From assembly GCA_019637685.1 (NCBI GenBank), contig JAHBVF010000009.1:124001-188000 (forward strand): DNA of 64,000 nucleotides. Reading direction: 5' to 3'. Source of the DNA: Caldilineaceae bacterium. Its GTDB lineage: Bacteria > Chloroflexota > Anaerolineae > Caldilineales > Caldilineaceae. The stretch's first letter is position 1, and every line of letters starts with the position of its first letter. Shown here one piece after another: positions 1-8,358 of the stretch. Under the pieces are notes generated by a model, which did no database searches, had not been told where the DNA came from, and worked only from the letters and a program-made list of their open reading frames with translations. The position numbers and the translations under genes are program-made.

Positions 1-235
1 CCGCGGTGGGAATCTGATAACCGGCTTTTTCCACGCGTTCCATTACTTCCGCCAGCACTTCTTTGGGTTTTTGGATGGCGGGGTCATAGCTGATCGTTAA
101 TTTTTCTGTGGCAAAATTGACCGCGGCGTCCGCTACGCCGCCAGCTTTTTTGCTATTGCGCTCAACCGACGCCACACAGTTGGCGCAGGTCATCCCGATG
201 ACGGGGACGGTGAGTTGGCGGGTGGTTGTGGACAT
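1..235 (-). CDS. copA: Copper-translocating P-type ATPase, N-terminal part (cut by window edge)
   Basis: Only the first 78 codons are inside the window; the reading frame is open to the edge. It starts at the ATG complementary to 233-235. The visible part is one heavy-metal-associated domain with the motif GMTCANC (metal-binding Cys17 and Cys20), followed by the expected beta-alpha-beta-beta-alpha-beta pattern. A single N-terminal HMA domain before membrane helices is typical of CopA-type Cu(I) exporters, but HMA domains also occur in free chaperones and mercury proteins. Its place as the third gene after csoR and copZ on the same strand makes a copper ATPase the most likely identity. The ATPase core (DKTG, CPC) lies outside the window. 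Confidence 0.75.
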   Translation of the reverse strand, partial: MSTTTRQLTVPVIGMTCANCVASVERNSKKAGGVADAAVNFATEKLTISYDPAIQKPKEVLAEVMERVEKAGYQIPTA

Positions 236-274
236 ACGAAATTCCTCCTCAGATTACAGATTCTTCTACAGCCC

Positions 275-344
275 GACAGGATGTAAGGATGACAAGATGC
301 AGGGGTGACTGGCGAACCTCATCTTGTCATCCTTACATCCTGTC
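275..344. repeat. 25-bp perfect inverted repeat between copZ and copA
   Basis: Positions 275-299 and 320-344 are perfect reverse complements with a 20-nt spacer. The stem would form in the operon transcript between the copZ-like and copA genes, where it could act as an attenuator or RNA stabiliser. A 27-bp relative of the right arm, differing at about two positions, lies at 37401-37427, so the sequence belongs to a dispersed family. Confidence 0.8.
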
Positions 345-348
345 ATCT

Positions 349-552
349 TTACGCTGGCGCGTAGTTGATTTCCTTCAGCAGCCCTTCGATCTTCGCCCAA
401 TCCGCGGGCGCATCCCAGGCGACTGTGACCTGTTTGGTCTCGGCGTCGGCAGTTACAGACTGGACGCCAGCCAGATCGCCTAGTTCCGTCTTGACGGTGT
501 GGACGCAGTGGTTGCAGCTAATGTTGGGAACGGTGAAGGTCTTGGTGGTCAT
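349..552 (-). CDS. copZ: CopZ-like heavy-metal chaperone
   Basis: A 67-residue protein made of one heavy-metal-associated domain. The metal site is CNHC (Cys13, Cys16) in the first loop, after a TKTFTVPNI strand. The start was placed at the ATG at 552, which gives the usual ~68-residue chaperone length; the upstream in-frame extension has no HMA character. It lies between csoR and the copper ATPase on the minus strand, the classic csoR-copZ-copA order. It should carry Cu(I) in the cytoplasm to the N-terminal domain of the ATPase and deliver copper to CsoR. The site reads CNHC rather than the common CxxC with Ala or Gly, which may alter affinity. Confidence 0.85.
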   Translation of the reverse strand: MTTKTFTVPNISCNHCVHTVKTELGDLAGVQSVTADAETKQVTVAWDAPADWAKIEGLLKEINYAPA

Positions 553-659
553 GCGTGGGTTTCCTTTCGAATGAAAATGGTTGTTGGGTTCGCGGCAAAC
601 GGTGGACCGCAGACCGCGTATATTCCGACGGATGGCGGTCGGTCGTCTGCCGCCTGCGG

Positions 660-932
660 TCAATTCGTCAACTCAAACACACTGGTTATTTCGTGGAGGA
701 CAGCCTCCCGTTCGGACACGTCATCGCCCTGGATGGCGGCGGTGACGCAAGTGCGCAGGTGGTTGTCCAGAATGAGGACGCTGGCTTTGTTGAGCGCGGC
801 CTGCACTGCCTGAATCTGTTTGATCACATCGATACAGTAGGTGTCTTCCTCCACCATCCGCTCGATGCCTTTGACGTGGCCGGCCGCGCTGGCCAGCCGT
901 CGTACTACTGCTTTGCGGGTCGCGTCGTCCAT
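660..932 (-). CDS. csoR: CsoR-family copper-sensing repressor
   Basis: A 90-residue all-helical DUF156 protein. The Cu(I) ligand set of CsoR is intact: Cys33, His58 and Cys62 in the W-X-Y pattern (YCIDV...DNHLRTC). FrmR-type formaldehyde and RcnR-type nickel sensors belong to the same fold but keep different residues, so the C-H-C set supports copper. The start at ATG 932 follows a purine-rich GAAAGGACGAGGG site; upstream in-frame codons run through the operator. It is first in the copper operon and probably represses it by binding the G-tract palindrome at 970-988, releasing DNA on binding Cu(I). Confidence 0.88.
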   Translation of the reverse strand: MDDATRKAVVRRLASAAGHVKGIERMVEEDTYCIDVIKQIQAVQAALNKASVLILDNHLRTCVTAAIQGDDVSEREAVLHEITSVFELTN

Positions 933-969
933 CCCTCGTCCTTTCTGGCTGTTCACCTTTGCAATCCCA

Positions 970-1024
970 TCCCCCCTGGGGGGGGTACGAGAGAAGTGTA
1001 CATCTGATCCCTGCGAGCTGTCAA
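970..1024 (-). promoter_or_regulatory. csoR operon promoter with CsoR-type operator
   Basis: On the minus strand a -35 TTGACA (1019-1024) is followed 18 nt later by a -10 TACACT (995-1000), predicting +1 near 988. The G/C-tract near-palindrome at 971-988 (six C, T, then eight G on the plus strand) overlaps that +1. CsoR operators are known to be C/G-tract palindromes with a short centre, so position and sequence both fit autoregulation. Confidence 0.75.
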
Positions 1025-1071
1025 GTAAGCGATCACACATTCACTTATTCGTTCGCAGCGTCGATTCTAAT

Positions 1072-1101
1072 TTGACAGTCTTCACTGACTGTTAGTATAC
1101 T
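1072..1101 (+). promoter_or_regulatory. Sigma-70-type promoter of the GTPase-like gene
   Basis: TTGACA at 1072-1077 and TATACT at 1096-1101 are separated by 18 nt. The predicted +1 (~1108) is 40 nt before the ATG at 1148, which is preceded by a strong AAAAGGGGAG ribosome-binding site. The gene therefore has its own promoter, divergent from the copper operon. Confidence 0.7.
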
Positions 1102-1147
1102 GCCCAAATACAGGAACAACCAGGAACAACGTAAAAGGGGAGACAAA

Positions 1148-3487
1148 ATGGAAGGACAGCGATACACTGCATCTTTGAGTAGAAGTCAAGGTAGATCGGG
1201 ATGGGCAGTTATTTTTCGGCATCCACTACGATCACAGAAAAATGGTCAACCAGGGCTGCGTATACGTCGTGGACTTGGTACTCCAGATGACGAGGCGGCT
1301 CAGAGCCTCGTGAATCAACTTAATGAAATATTGGGGGATAAACGCATGTGGAGCTTGACATCTCGATCAGAAGCATCAATAAAATATGATGAGAAAGTCG
1401 TTTCCGCTTTTTACGATCCTATATCGCCAGAAGAACAAGAGTTTCAGGACTCATGGAGAGTGCGTAACAGTTTTTTGCCGTTGCCTGATAAATCAGATGG
1501 GTATGCAAGGGCAATGCTCTTGGGAACAACTGGTGTTGGTAAGACGACTTTGTTGCGTCAGTTGATTGGTACCGATCCGGAAAAAGAACGTTTTCCTTCT
1601 ACGGCCCCAGCCAAAACAACCATTGCTGATACAGAGATCATCATGACTGACGATCCTATCTATCAGGCTGTGGTGACGTTTTTTCCTTATGCACAGGTAC
1701 GTATCTATGTGGAGGAATGTATAGTGGCAGCGGTAGCGGCCCACGTAGATACTGGCAATCGTGCGGTCGTTGAACGAAAACTACTCGAACATAATGATCA
1801 ACGCTTTCGTTTGAGTTATCTAATTGGCCGGACGAAAACCCAGGCAAGTAAGTCTGAGAACGAATCCGAAGATGAGTTGGGTGATCTAAATCTTGATGGT
1901 CTCGACGACGATGAATCTATGGGATCTCAACAAGAAACTACCGATGAAGATGCTCTCGCTGCGAATTCGGAGATGAATGCAGAGGAACGAGAGGCTCTTA
2001 TCGAAACTTTAGAAGGTTACTTAGACACGATTCAGCAAATGGGGGACACAGTATTCCAATATCTGAAAGATGAACTCGGTGATCCACTAAAAGAACTATC
2101 GAAAGATGACGAGGATGCTCTAAAGGAACTTCTGGAGGACGCTCTTTGCGAGCGAGATGGGTTTGCTGACCTCGTGGGACAAATCCTTGAGGATATCGAG
2201 TCAAGATTTGATTATCTGCAAGACGGAGATATTGAAAAACACAGCGATGGATGGCCCGCTTATTGGACATATCAAAACAATGATCGCACACAATTCATCG
2301 AGACTGTGCGACGGTTCTCTAGCAACTACGCGCCCAACTTTGGTCGCTTACTTACTCCTCTAGTAAATGGCATCCGTGTTGCTGGGCCATTTGTGCGAGA
2401 TTGGTATAAAAGAGATATTAAGCTAGTTCTGATAGATGGAGAAGGTTTAGGACATACACCTTCCTCGGCTGCAAGTATTTCCACGAGCATTACGAGGCGT
2501 TATGATGATGTCGACGCCATTATTCTCGTAGATCACGCAGCCCAACCAATGTTGGCAGCACCCGTGCAGGTTCTAAAGAGTATGGTGAGAACTGGTCATA
2601 ATGCCAAACTCCTGGTGTGCTTCACTCACTTTGATGAAATTCATGGGGTAAACCTACCTACTGTTGAAAGCCGCAAGGGACACGTCATAAGTTCCTATGA
2701 TAATGCAGCTTCTGATATTGGACGTGAAATGGGAGCGCGATGGGAAAGGGTGCTTAAAGAACGTCAGTTCGAGCGTATCTTTTTTCTCTCTGATCTCCAT
2801 GAACGACCAAGCAAAAAAAACCTGTCTACATTTCAGGAACTGGGCAAACTTATCAAAGCTATTGAAGATACAATCATTCCACCCCCACCCACAGAAGTTT
2901 TTCCTATTTACGATGACGCCAATTTGGTTCTTGGAATTCAGAAAGCAACTCAGAAATTTCGTCGGCCTTGGCGTGCCCGATTAGGTTTAGGTAGTTATGA
3001 TCAGATATCTTCGGAACATTGGGCTCGCATCAAAGCGCTTTCCCGCCGGCTGGGTGAACTTAATCAAGACGAATATAACGGCTTGCGTCCCGTCGCCGAC
3101 TTTTTGCAGGAGCTTCTGGATCATATCGAAATATTCATCAGCAATCCATTGCAGTGGGATCCATCTCATGCTCCAGATGAAATGAAGAAGATGGTGATTG
3201 ATAACATTTTGCAAACGATTTCTAGGGAGTTTGACCGATATATATCGGATCGTTTGTTCCGCAGCAAGAAACCTGACTGGTATCGTGCTTATATCAGTTA
3301 TCGAGGACCAGGTTCTACTAGGCTGCGAGCCAAAGCTATTGAAGATATATATGAATATGCTTCACCTATTCCTGATGAGGTCCCAAATTCAATTACGAAT
3401 GAATTTTTGACCGACGTACGCCGAATTGTACAAAGCAGTGTGGAGCAAAATCGTGGCCGATTTGGTTTTCGACAAACGATCGCCTGA
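1148..3487 (+). CDS. Large GTPase-like P-loop protein of unknown function
   Basis: A 779-residue soluble protein. The P-loop GTTGVGKTT is at residues 126-134, a DxxG-like G3 motif (DGEGLG) starts at Asp430, and THFDE at 493-497 sits where the G4 (N/T-K-x-D) motif belongs, so a TRAFAC-class GTPase, perhaps dynamin-like, is plausible. About 300 residues, including an acidic low-complexity stretch (~235-285) and predicted coiled coil, separate G1 from G3, which is unusual. The first ~60 residues (GW..., GLRIRRGLGT, LVNQLNEIL) resemble the arm-type DNA-binding N-terminus of tyrosine integrases; that is only an impression. Sampled lines are 38-52% GC against ~60% or more around it, and the gene stands alone with its own promoter and terminator-like hairpin, so acquisition is likely. 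Confidence 0.6.
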   Translation: MEGQRYTASLSRSQGRSGWAVIFRHPLRSQKNGQPGLRIRRGLGTPDDEAAQSLVNQLNEILGDKRMWSLTSRSEASIKYDEKVVSAFYDPISPEEQEFQDSWRVRNSFLPLPDKSDGYARAMLLGTTGVGKTTLLRQLIGTDPEKERFPSTAPAKTTIADTEIIMTDDPIYQAVVTFFPYAQVRIYVEECIVAAVAAHVDTGNRAVVERKLLEHNDQRFRLSYLIGRTKTQASKSENESEDELGDLNLDGLDDDESMGSQQETTDEDALAANSEMNAEEREALIETLEGYLDTIQQMGDTVFQYLKDELGDPLKELSKDDEDALKELLEDALCERDGFADLVGQILEDIESRFDYLQDGDIEKHSDGWPAYWTYQNNDRTQFIETVRRFSSNYAPNFGRLLTPLVNGIRVAGPFVRDWYKRDIKLVLIDGEGLGHTPSSAASISTSITRRYDDVDAIILVDHAAQPMLAAPVQVLKSMVRTGHNAKLLVCFTHFDEIHGVNLPTVESRKGHVISSYDNAASDIGREMGARWERVLKERQFERIFFLSDLHERPSKKNLSTFQELGKLIKAIEDTIIPPPPTEVFPIYDDANLVLGIQKATQKFRRPWRARLGLGSYDQISSEHWARIKALSRRLGELNQDEYNGLRPVADFLQELLDHIEIFISNPLQWDPSHAPDEMKKMVIDNILQTISREFDRYISDRLFRSKKPDWYRAYISYRGPGSTRLRAKAIEDIYEYASPIPDEVPNSITNEFLTDVRRIVQSSVEQNRGRFGFRQTIA

Positions 3488-3566
3488 GTTTTTGGCGAAA
3501 CCTACTTGACGAGTAACAACAGGAGTCAAATTCTCGCAACCGGCGATTACCCAATCGACAACAGTG

Positions 3567-3603
3567 TACTCACCCAACACGAACCATCTGTGTTGGGTGA
3601 GTA
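3567..3603. terminator. Stem-loop downstream of the GTPase-like gene
   Basis: A 14-bp perfect stem (3567-3580 with 3590-3603) closes a 9-nt loop. It has no clear U tract, so termination is likely but not certain. The arm motif ACTCACCCAA recurs at about 3664 and 3680, immediately upstream of the next gene. Confidence 0.55.
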
Positions 3604-3710
3604 TAGGGTATAGGCATCGCTCGGATCATAGTTACTAGACCTGCATTACTTCAGCCGATGTATACTCACCCAATCAACTACTCACCCAATTGCCCACCCA
3701 CCCGATCCCC

Positions 3711-4628
3711 ATGCCCAGCAAACTTCTCTCTATGCACGACGCCATCGCGGCCCACATCCACGACGGGGACAGTGTGGCGATTGAGGGTTTCACCGCCTTC
3801 ATCTGCTTTGCCGCGGGCCACGAGATCATCCGCCAGGGCCGCCGGGATCTGACGCTGATCAGGATGACGCCGGATTTGCTCTACGACCAGATGATCGCGG
3901 CGGGGGTCGCCAGGGGGCTGGTCTTCGCCTATTTGGGCAATCCCGGCGTGGGTTCGCTCCATTGCATCCGCCGGGCGGTGGAGAAGGGCATTCCCCGCCC
4001 GCTGGAGTTGGAAGAGTATTCCCACTTCGGGCTGGTGGCCCGCTACCTGGCCGGCGCGTCCAACCTGCCCTTCTATCCCCTGCGCAGCTACGCGGGCAGC
4101 GACCTGCCCAGCGTGAATCCCCGCATCCGTTTTATTGACGACCCTTACGGCTCCGGGCCGATCGCGGTCGTGCCTGCCATCCACCCGGACGTGGCGATTG
4201 TGCATGTGCAGCGGGCCGACGCCCAGGGCAACGCCCACCTGTGGGGGCTGGTGGGGATGCAGAAAGAAGTGGCCTTTGCGTCCAAACGGGTGATCGTTGT
4301 GGCTGAGGAGATTGTGGACGAGGCGGTGATTCGCGCCGATCCCAACCGCACCCTCATTCCCAGTTTGATTGTGGACGCGGTGGTCTGCGAACCCTTCGGC
4401 TGCCACCCCTCCTACGCCCAGGGCTATCACGACCGGGACAACGACGCCTATTTAGAATGGGACGGCATCTCCCGCGGTCAGGCCAGCACCCAAGCCTGGC
4501 TGGACGAATGGGTCTTCTGCGTGGCGGATCGGGCGGGCTATCTGGCAAAACTGGGCGCGGAACGGCTGGAAAAGCTGCGTCCCCGTCCCGCGCCCGCTGG
4601 GCCGGTGGATTACGGCGCGTATGCGTAG
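3711..4628 (+). CDS. CoA-transferase family I, subunit A
   Basis: A 305-residue alpha subunit of a class I acyl-CoA transferase, closest in pattern to glutaconate CoA-transferase subunit A. Conserved parts include the N-terminal DGDSVAIEGF strand-loop and the GNAHLWGLVG and NRTLIPSLIV segments. The start was set at ATG 3711 because the upstream in-frame TTG at 3690 adds only repeat-derived residues. It precedes the matching subunit B by 87 nt. The partner keeps the ESG catalytic glutamate, so a true transferase is favoured over the IpdAB-type hydrolase branch. The substrate cannot be read from the sequence; nearby sugar-acid genes hint at a short organic acid. Confidence 0.8.
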   Translation: MPSKLLSMHDAIAAHIHDGDSVAIEGFTAFICFAAGHEIIRQGRRDLTLIRMTPDLLYDQMIAAGVARGLVFAYLGNPGVGSLHCIRRAVEKGIPRPLELEEYSHFGLVARYLAGASNLPFYPLRSYAGSDLPSVNPRIRFIDDPYGSGPIAVVPAIHPDVAIVHVQRADAQGNAHLWGLVGMQKEVAFASKRVIVVAEEIVDEAVIRADPNRTLIPSLIVDAVVCEPFGCHPSYAQGYHDRDNDAYLEWDGISRGQASTQAWLDEWVFCVADRAGYLAKLGAERLEKLRPRPAPAGPVDYGAYA

Positions 4629-4715
4629 GAACGACGGCAGACGACCGACCGCTGACCGCGGACCGCCGTCCGCCGTCCGCCGTCCAGTTCCCAAGTCACT
4701 CACGGAGCAACCCGA

Positions 4716-5489
4716 ATGACCCCCACCTCTTACAGCCCCTCAGAAATGATGATTGTGGTGGCCGCGCGCCAACTGGCCGGGGCGCGCACAGTCTTTGTGG
4801 GGGTGGGGCTGCCCAACAGCGCCTGCAACCTGGCCCGCTACACTGTCGCGCCGGAGCTGGAACTGATCTACGAATCGGGTGTCTACGGCGCGCGGCCGGC
4901 CCGGTTGCCTCTTTCCATCGGCGACCCCGCGCTGGTGACGGGCGCGACCGCGGCGGTCTCGATGGCCGATCTCTTCGGTCTCTATTTACAGCGGGGACTG
5001 GTGGATGTGGCTCTGCTCGGCGGCGCGCAGATCGATCGCTTCGGCAATCTCAACACAACCGTCGTGGGCGACTACGCCCGGCCCAAAGTGCGTCTGCCCG
5101 GCAGCGGCGGCGCGTGTGAAATCGCCACCAACGCCCGTAGGGTTTTGATGATTATGCGCCTGTCCCAACGGGCTTTTGTGGACAAACTCGACTTCCAGAC
5201 CAGCCCCGGCCATCTGACCGGCGGCGACGCCCGCGCCCGTCTCGGCCTGCCCGGCGGTGGACCCCAGACGGTCATCACCGACAAAGCACTCTTTGACTTC
5301 GCCAACCCGGAGCGGGAGATGCAACTCATCGAATGCTATCCGGGCGTCTCCCCCGCGGATGTGCAGGCCGAAATCGGCTGGCCGTTGAGGATTGCTGAGA
5401 ATGTGGGCGAAACCCCCGCACCGTCCGCCGAAGAGCTGCGTCTAATCCGCGAAGAACTCGACCCGCGGGGACTATATCGAAGCGCGTAG
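4716..5489 (+). CDS. CoA-transferase family I, subunit B
   Basis: A 257-residue beta subunit. It shows the family start (FVGVGLPN, ACNLARYT), the LIYESG motif whose Glu forms the enzyme-CoA thioester intermediate in glutaconate and related CoA-transferases, and the later GGAQID-RFGNLN and LPGSGGACEIA glycine-rich segments. It follows subunit A and the two should form one heteromeric enzyme. The 87-nt gap holds a short GC-rich repeat (an 18-mer at 4635-4652 recurs inverted at 635-652). A palindrome follows at 5486-5539. Confidence 0.82.
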   Translation: MTPTSYSPSEMMIVVAARQLAGARTVFVGVGLPNSACNLARYTVAPELELIYESGVYGARPARLPLSIGDPALVTGATAAVSMADLFGLYLQRGLVDVALLGGAQIDRFGNLNTTVVGDYARPKVRLPGSGGACEIATNARRVLMIMRLSQRAFVDKLDFQTSPGHLTGGDARARLGLPGGGPQTVITDKALFDFANPEREMQLIECYPGVSPADVQAEIGWPLRIAENVGETPAPSAEELRLIREELDPRGLYRSA

Positions 5490-5539
5490 TGCGTGATGCG
5501 TGAACTGGTGGTGGCACTGGTTCACGCACCACACACTAC
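5486..5539. repeat. Imperfect 20-bp palindrome after the CoA-transferase genes
   Basis: Arms 5486-5505 and 5520-5539 match at 18 of 20 positions. The left arm overlaps the subunit B stop codon. No U tract follows, and the next gene starts 40 nt later, so it may modulate rather than end transcription. The arm text (GTGCGTGAT...) resembles the other intergenic palindromes of this window. Confidence 0.6.
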
Positions 5540-5578
5540 TTTTCCCATCCCAAACTTCCATCTTTCAGGAGATTCCCC

Positions 5579-6736
5579 ATGCGCATCACATCCGTCAAAG
5601 CCTATGCCATCAAAATTCCGCCCGCCCGCGCCGGGGCCATCGAAGGCAACCGCAATGTGGAAGCCTACGGCGACTACACCATCGCGGCTGACGCCTGGAC
5701 ATCCATCTATTCCCGCAACCACGAAACTTGTCTGGTGCGGCTGGAGACCGACGACGGGCTGGTGGGTTGGGGCGAAGGCCAGGCCCCGGTGTCGGGTCGG
5801 GCCACCGCCGCGATTGTGGAAGATCTGTGTACGCCGCTGCTTATCGGCCGCGACCCCTTCGATGTGGAATACATCTGGTATCGTCTCTACAGCGCCATGC
5901 GCGAACGAGGCCACGTCACCGGCTTTTATGTGGACGCGCTGGCCGGGGTGGACCTGGCGTTGTACGACCTGCTGGGCAAGGCCCTGGACAAGCCTGTCTA
6001 CAAACTGCTGGGGGGCAACTTCCGCCCGGATGTGCCCATCTACGCGGGACTGGGTGGCACAGTGCCGGAAGCGGTGGCAGAGCAGGCCCAGTCCCTGGTG
6101 GATGTGGGCTACCGCACGTTGAAACTCCATCTGCGTGTGCCCAATCCCGATCTGCTGACAATTGTGGCAGCCGTGCGGAAAGCTGTCGGCGCAAGTGTAA
6201 CGCTGATGGTGGATGTCCACGGAACCCGGGACGTCTCCGGTGCGATTGAACTGGGCCGGGGATTGGAGCGGTTGGGCGTGGGTTGGCTGGAAGCCCCCTG
6301 CCAGCCGGAGGACGTGCGCGGCCAGGCGGAGATCGCCCGTGCGTTGGATATGCAGGTGGCGACCGGGGAATGGCTGCGAACCGTCTGGGAGTGGCGGCAG
6401 TGGATCGAACAGCGGGGGTTCGATGTGGCTATGCCCGACATTGCCCGCACAGGGCTGAGCGAAGGCAAGCGCATCGCCGCGCTCTGCGATAGCTTCAATC
6501 TGCCCATTGCGCCCCACATCGGCGGCGGTGGCATCCTGGCTGTGGCCGCGTCGGTTCACTATTCCGCGGCCATCCCCAACTTCCAGATTATGGAACACAG
6601 CCACGCCGCGCACGTCTGGAAAGGCTCGATTGCCAGCAGCTATCCAGAACCGGAAAACGGCGTCTTTGCCCTGCCCACCGCGCCGGGGCTGGGCGTGGAG
6701 ATCGACGAGGCCGCGGTGGCGCGGTATGCGCGATAG
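5579..6736 (+). CDS. Mandelate racemase/muconate lactonizing enzyme family protein
   Basis: A 385-residue enolase-superfamily enzyme, MR subgroup. It has the N-terminal capping domain (RITSVKAYAIKI), the base pair region KLH (Lys182, His184), metal ligands Asp212, Glu238 and Glu264 spaced exactly 26 residues apart as in MR-type dehydratases, and a C-terminal catalytic His in PHIGGGG. The KxH pattern and the distal His are as in sugar-acid dehydratases such as galactonate or gluconate dehydratase. The likely reaction is Mg-dependent dehydration of an aldonic acid; the exact sugar is not predictable. The ATG at 5579 follows a CAGGAG site. It probably shares an operon with the CoA-transferase genes. 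Confidence 0.85.
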   Translation: MRITSVKAYAIKIPPARAGAIEGNRNVEAYGDYTIAADAWTSIYSRNHETCLVRLETDDGLVGWGEGQAPVSGRATAAIVEDLCTPLLIGRDPFDVEYIWYRLYSAMRERGHVTGFYVDALAGVDLALYDLLGKALDKPVYKLLGGNFRPDVPIYAGLGGTVPEAVAEQAQSLVDVGYRTLKLHLRVPNPDLLTIVAAVRKAVGASVTLMVDVHGTRDVSGAIELGRGLERLGVGWLEAPCQPEDVRGQAEIARALDMQVATGEWLRTVWEWRQWIEQRGFDVAMPDIARTGLSEGKRIAALCDSFNLPIAPHIGGGGILAVAASVHYSAAIPNFQIMEHSHAAHVWKGSIASSYPEPENGVFALPTAPGLGVEIDEAAVARYAR

Positions 6737-6787
6737 AAACGCCGCCCTTTTTGTACCCTGTGGGTGACCTGACAATCGGGAGAGGGA

Positions 6788-7336
6788 ATGCAACGAATCC
6801 ACATTCTGGGGGCAGCCGGCAGTGGCAAAACCACTCTGGCCGGGCAAGTCACCGCGCGGCTCGATGTCCCCTGGCACGAACTCGACGCCATCGCCTATGA
6901 AGGCGGTTTTGCCAGAAAGCGAACGCTCGACGAACGGTTAGCCAGCCTGCAAGCAATCGTCGCCCAGCTAGGTTGGGTGACCGAAGGATTCTATCTTTGG
7001 TGGATCGACGATCTGCTGCAAGCCGCGGACGCAATCGTCTGGCTCGATCTTCCCTGGTTCATCAGTATGCCCCGGATCATCACCCGGCACGTCAAACTGA
7101 GCCTGGCTGGCAAAAACCGACATCCGGGTGTAATCAGACTCCTGGGATTTGCCTGGGGTTGCCGCACCCATTATCTGGAAAAAACGCCGAACATACCCAA
7201 AGCGCCGGATCAGGACTCCGGGGTCAATCGGGCGGGGGTTGCTGAATATCTGGCCCCCTATGCGCATAAAATCGTACAGTGCCGTCGCCCAGCAGATGTA
7301 AGTGCGCTTTTGGCTGGGCTGCACGGCGCGGGGTGA
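6788..7336 (+). CDS. P-loop kinase, adenylate kinase/FlaR-like
   Basis: A 182-residue protein opening with a Walker A motif GAAGSGKTT at residues 8-16, then a short LDVPWHELDAI segment and an IVWLDLPW strand. This pattern is typical of the small AAA-like kinases annotated as FlaR or DNA topology modulation protein, and of shikimate/adenylate kinase relatives. The phosphorylated substrate is unknown. The stop codon is separated from the next ATG by a single base, so translation of the two genes is probably coupled. Confidence 0.7.
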   Translation: MQRIHILGAAGSGKTTLAGQVTARLDVPWHELDAIAYEGGFARKRTLDERLASLQAIVAQLGWVTEGFYLWWIDDLLQAADAIVWLDLPWFISMPRIITRHVKLSLAGKNRHPGVIRLLGFAWGCRTHYLEKTPNIPKAPDQDSGVNRAGVAEYLAPYAHKIVQCRRPADVSALLAGLHGAG

Positions 7337-7337
7337 A

Positions 7338-8330
7338 ATGATTCCCGCAGTTTTTGTAGAGCCACCCTGGGCAGAAGGTTCGTGCCAGTTGTACAACGCC
7401 ATCTGTGAGATGCAGGCGAGTATAGAAGCCAGAGAAAATCGCCCAGTTCTTTTCGCTGAGGCGAATTTCTGCGAGAGATCGTCGGCACTGGATTTCCTCG
7501 AATTTGCCATCGACCGGATCGAAGGGCTGCTCCTTCGCGAAGGCGAAACCGACGCGCTGACGAATTTGCAACGCTACGCCGAGAGTGTGCGAACAGGGCT
7601 GGAAGCTGTGGACGAGGCGCTCTTTCGCCGATTGCGCGGAGAGGTTGCATCCGGCGTCTGCACAGGTGACGCATTGAGACGGCGCATCGCCGACTTGGCT
7701 GGCCCTGCCACACCCGGTGGCGGTCAGCCAGCGGAAGGCTACGACGCGCTCGACGCGCTGGTCAACGGGATTCTGCTGGAAGAGTCTGCCCCGGAAAATG
7801 TGGGCCAGCCCGAACCGGAGATGATCTTCTATCAGCCCACCCCCGCCCGGATTGTGCTGGAAATGGTGGAGAGGATGGATTTCCGGCCTGACGACATTTT
7901 CTACGACATCGGCTCCGGGCTGGGGCAGGTGGCAATTCTGGTGCATTTGCTGACGGGGGTTCAGACCAGAGGCGTGGAGATCGAGCCAGCCTATGCGGAT
8001 TACGCGCGACGCTGCGCGGAGGGGCTGAATCTCCCAGCAGTCCAATTTATCCGCGGGGATGCACGCACAGCAGCGTATGCGAATGGGAGCATTTTCTTCC
8101 TTTACACTCCCTTCACAGGACAAATGCTGGATCAGGTGTTGGAGCGGCTCCGGCAGGTGTCCACCCGGCAGCAAATTCGGCTGTGTACCTTCGGGCCATG
8201 CACGCCCCAGGTGGACGGACAGCTTTGGCTGCAACCGCTGGACCAGACCAGTCTGCACGAGAATCGATTAGCCCTGTGGAAGTCTACACCCGCGCCCGCC
8301 CCTTGGGGCCGTACACGGACGATCCGCTGA
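7338..8330 (+). CDS. SAM-dependent methyltransferase with DOT1-like fold
   Basis: A 330-residue protein. The C-terminal half holds a class I methyltransferase core: IFYDIGSGLGQVAI (motif I, SAM binding), GVEIEPAYADYA (acidic end of strand 2), and a FIRGDAR strand. The combination of FxDIGSGxG with a preceding helical region is seen in the histone H3-K79/DOT1-like family, which is also present in bacteria. The N-terminal ~170 residues are helical and unassigned. The start at ATG 7338 lies one base after the upstream kinase stop. The methylated substrate is unknown; in bacteria it need not be a histone. Confidence 0.7.
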   Translation: MIPAVFVEPPWAEGSCQLYNAICEMQASIEARENRPVLFAEANFCERSSALDFLEFAIDRIEGLLLREGETDALTNLQRYAESVRTGLEAVDEALFRRLRGEVASGVCTGDALRRRIADLAGPATPGGGQPAEGYDALDALVNGILLEESAPENVGQPEPEMIFYQPTPARIVLEMVERMDFRPDDIFYDIGSGLGQVAILVHLLTGVQTRGVEIEPAYADYARRCAEGLNLPAVQFIRGDARTAAYANGSIFFLYTPFTGQMLDQVLERLRQVSTRQQIRLCTFGPCTPQVDGQLWLQPLDQTSLHENRLALWKSTPAPAPWGRTRTIR

Positions 8331-8358
8331 GTCTGCTGTATGCGAAACGGCTGGCGGC

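Noticed and set aside
1148..3487. Prophage or integrative element around the GTPase-like gene
   Set aside because: No integrase, attachment repeat or other phage gene is next to it; only base composition and isolation suggest acquisition.
5522..6877. 451-codon minus-strand open frame
   Set aside because: Antisense of the enolase-superfamily gene; no family features.
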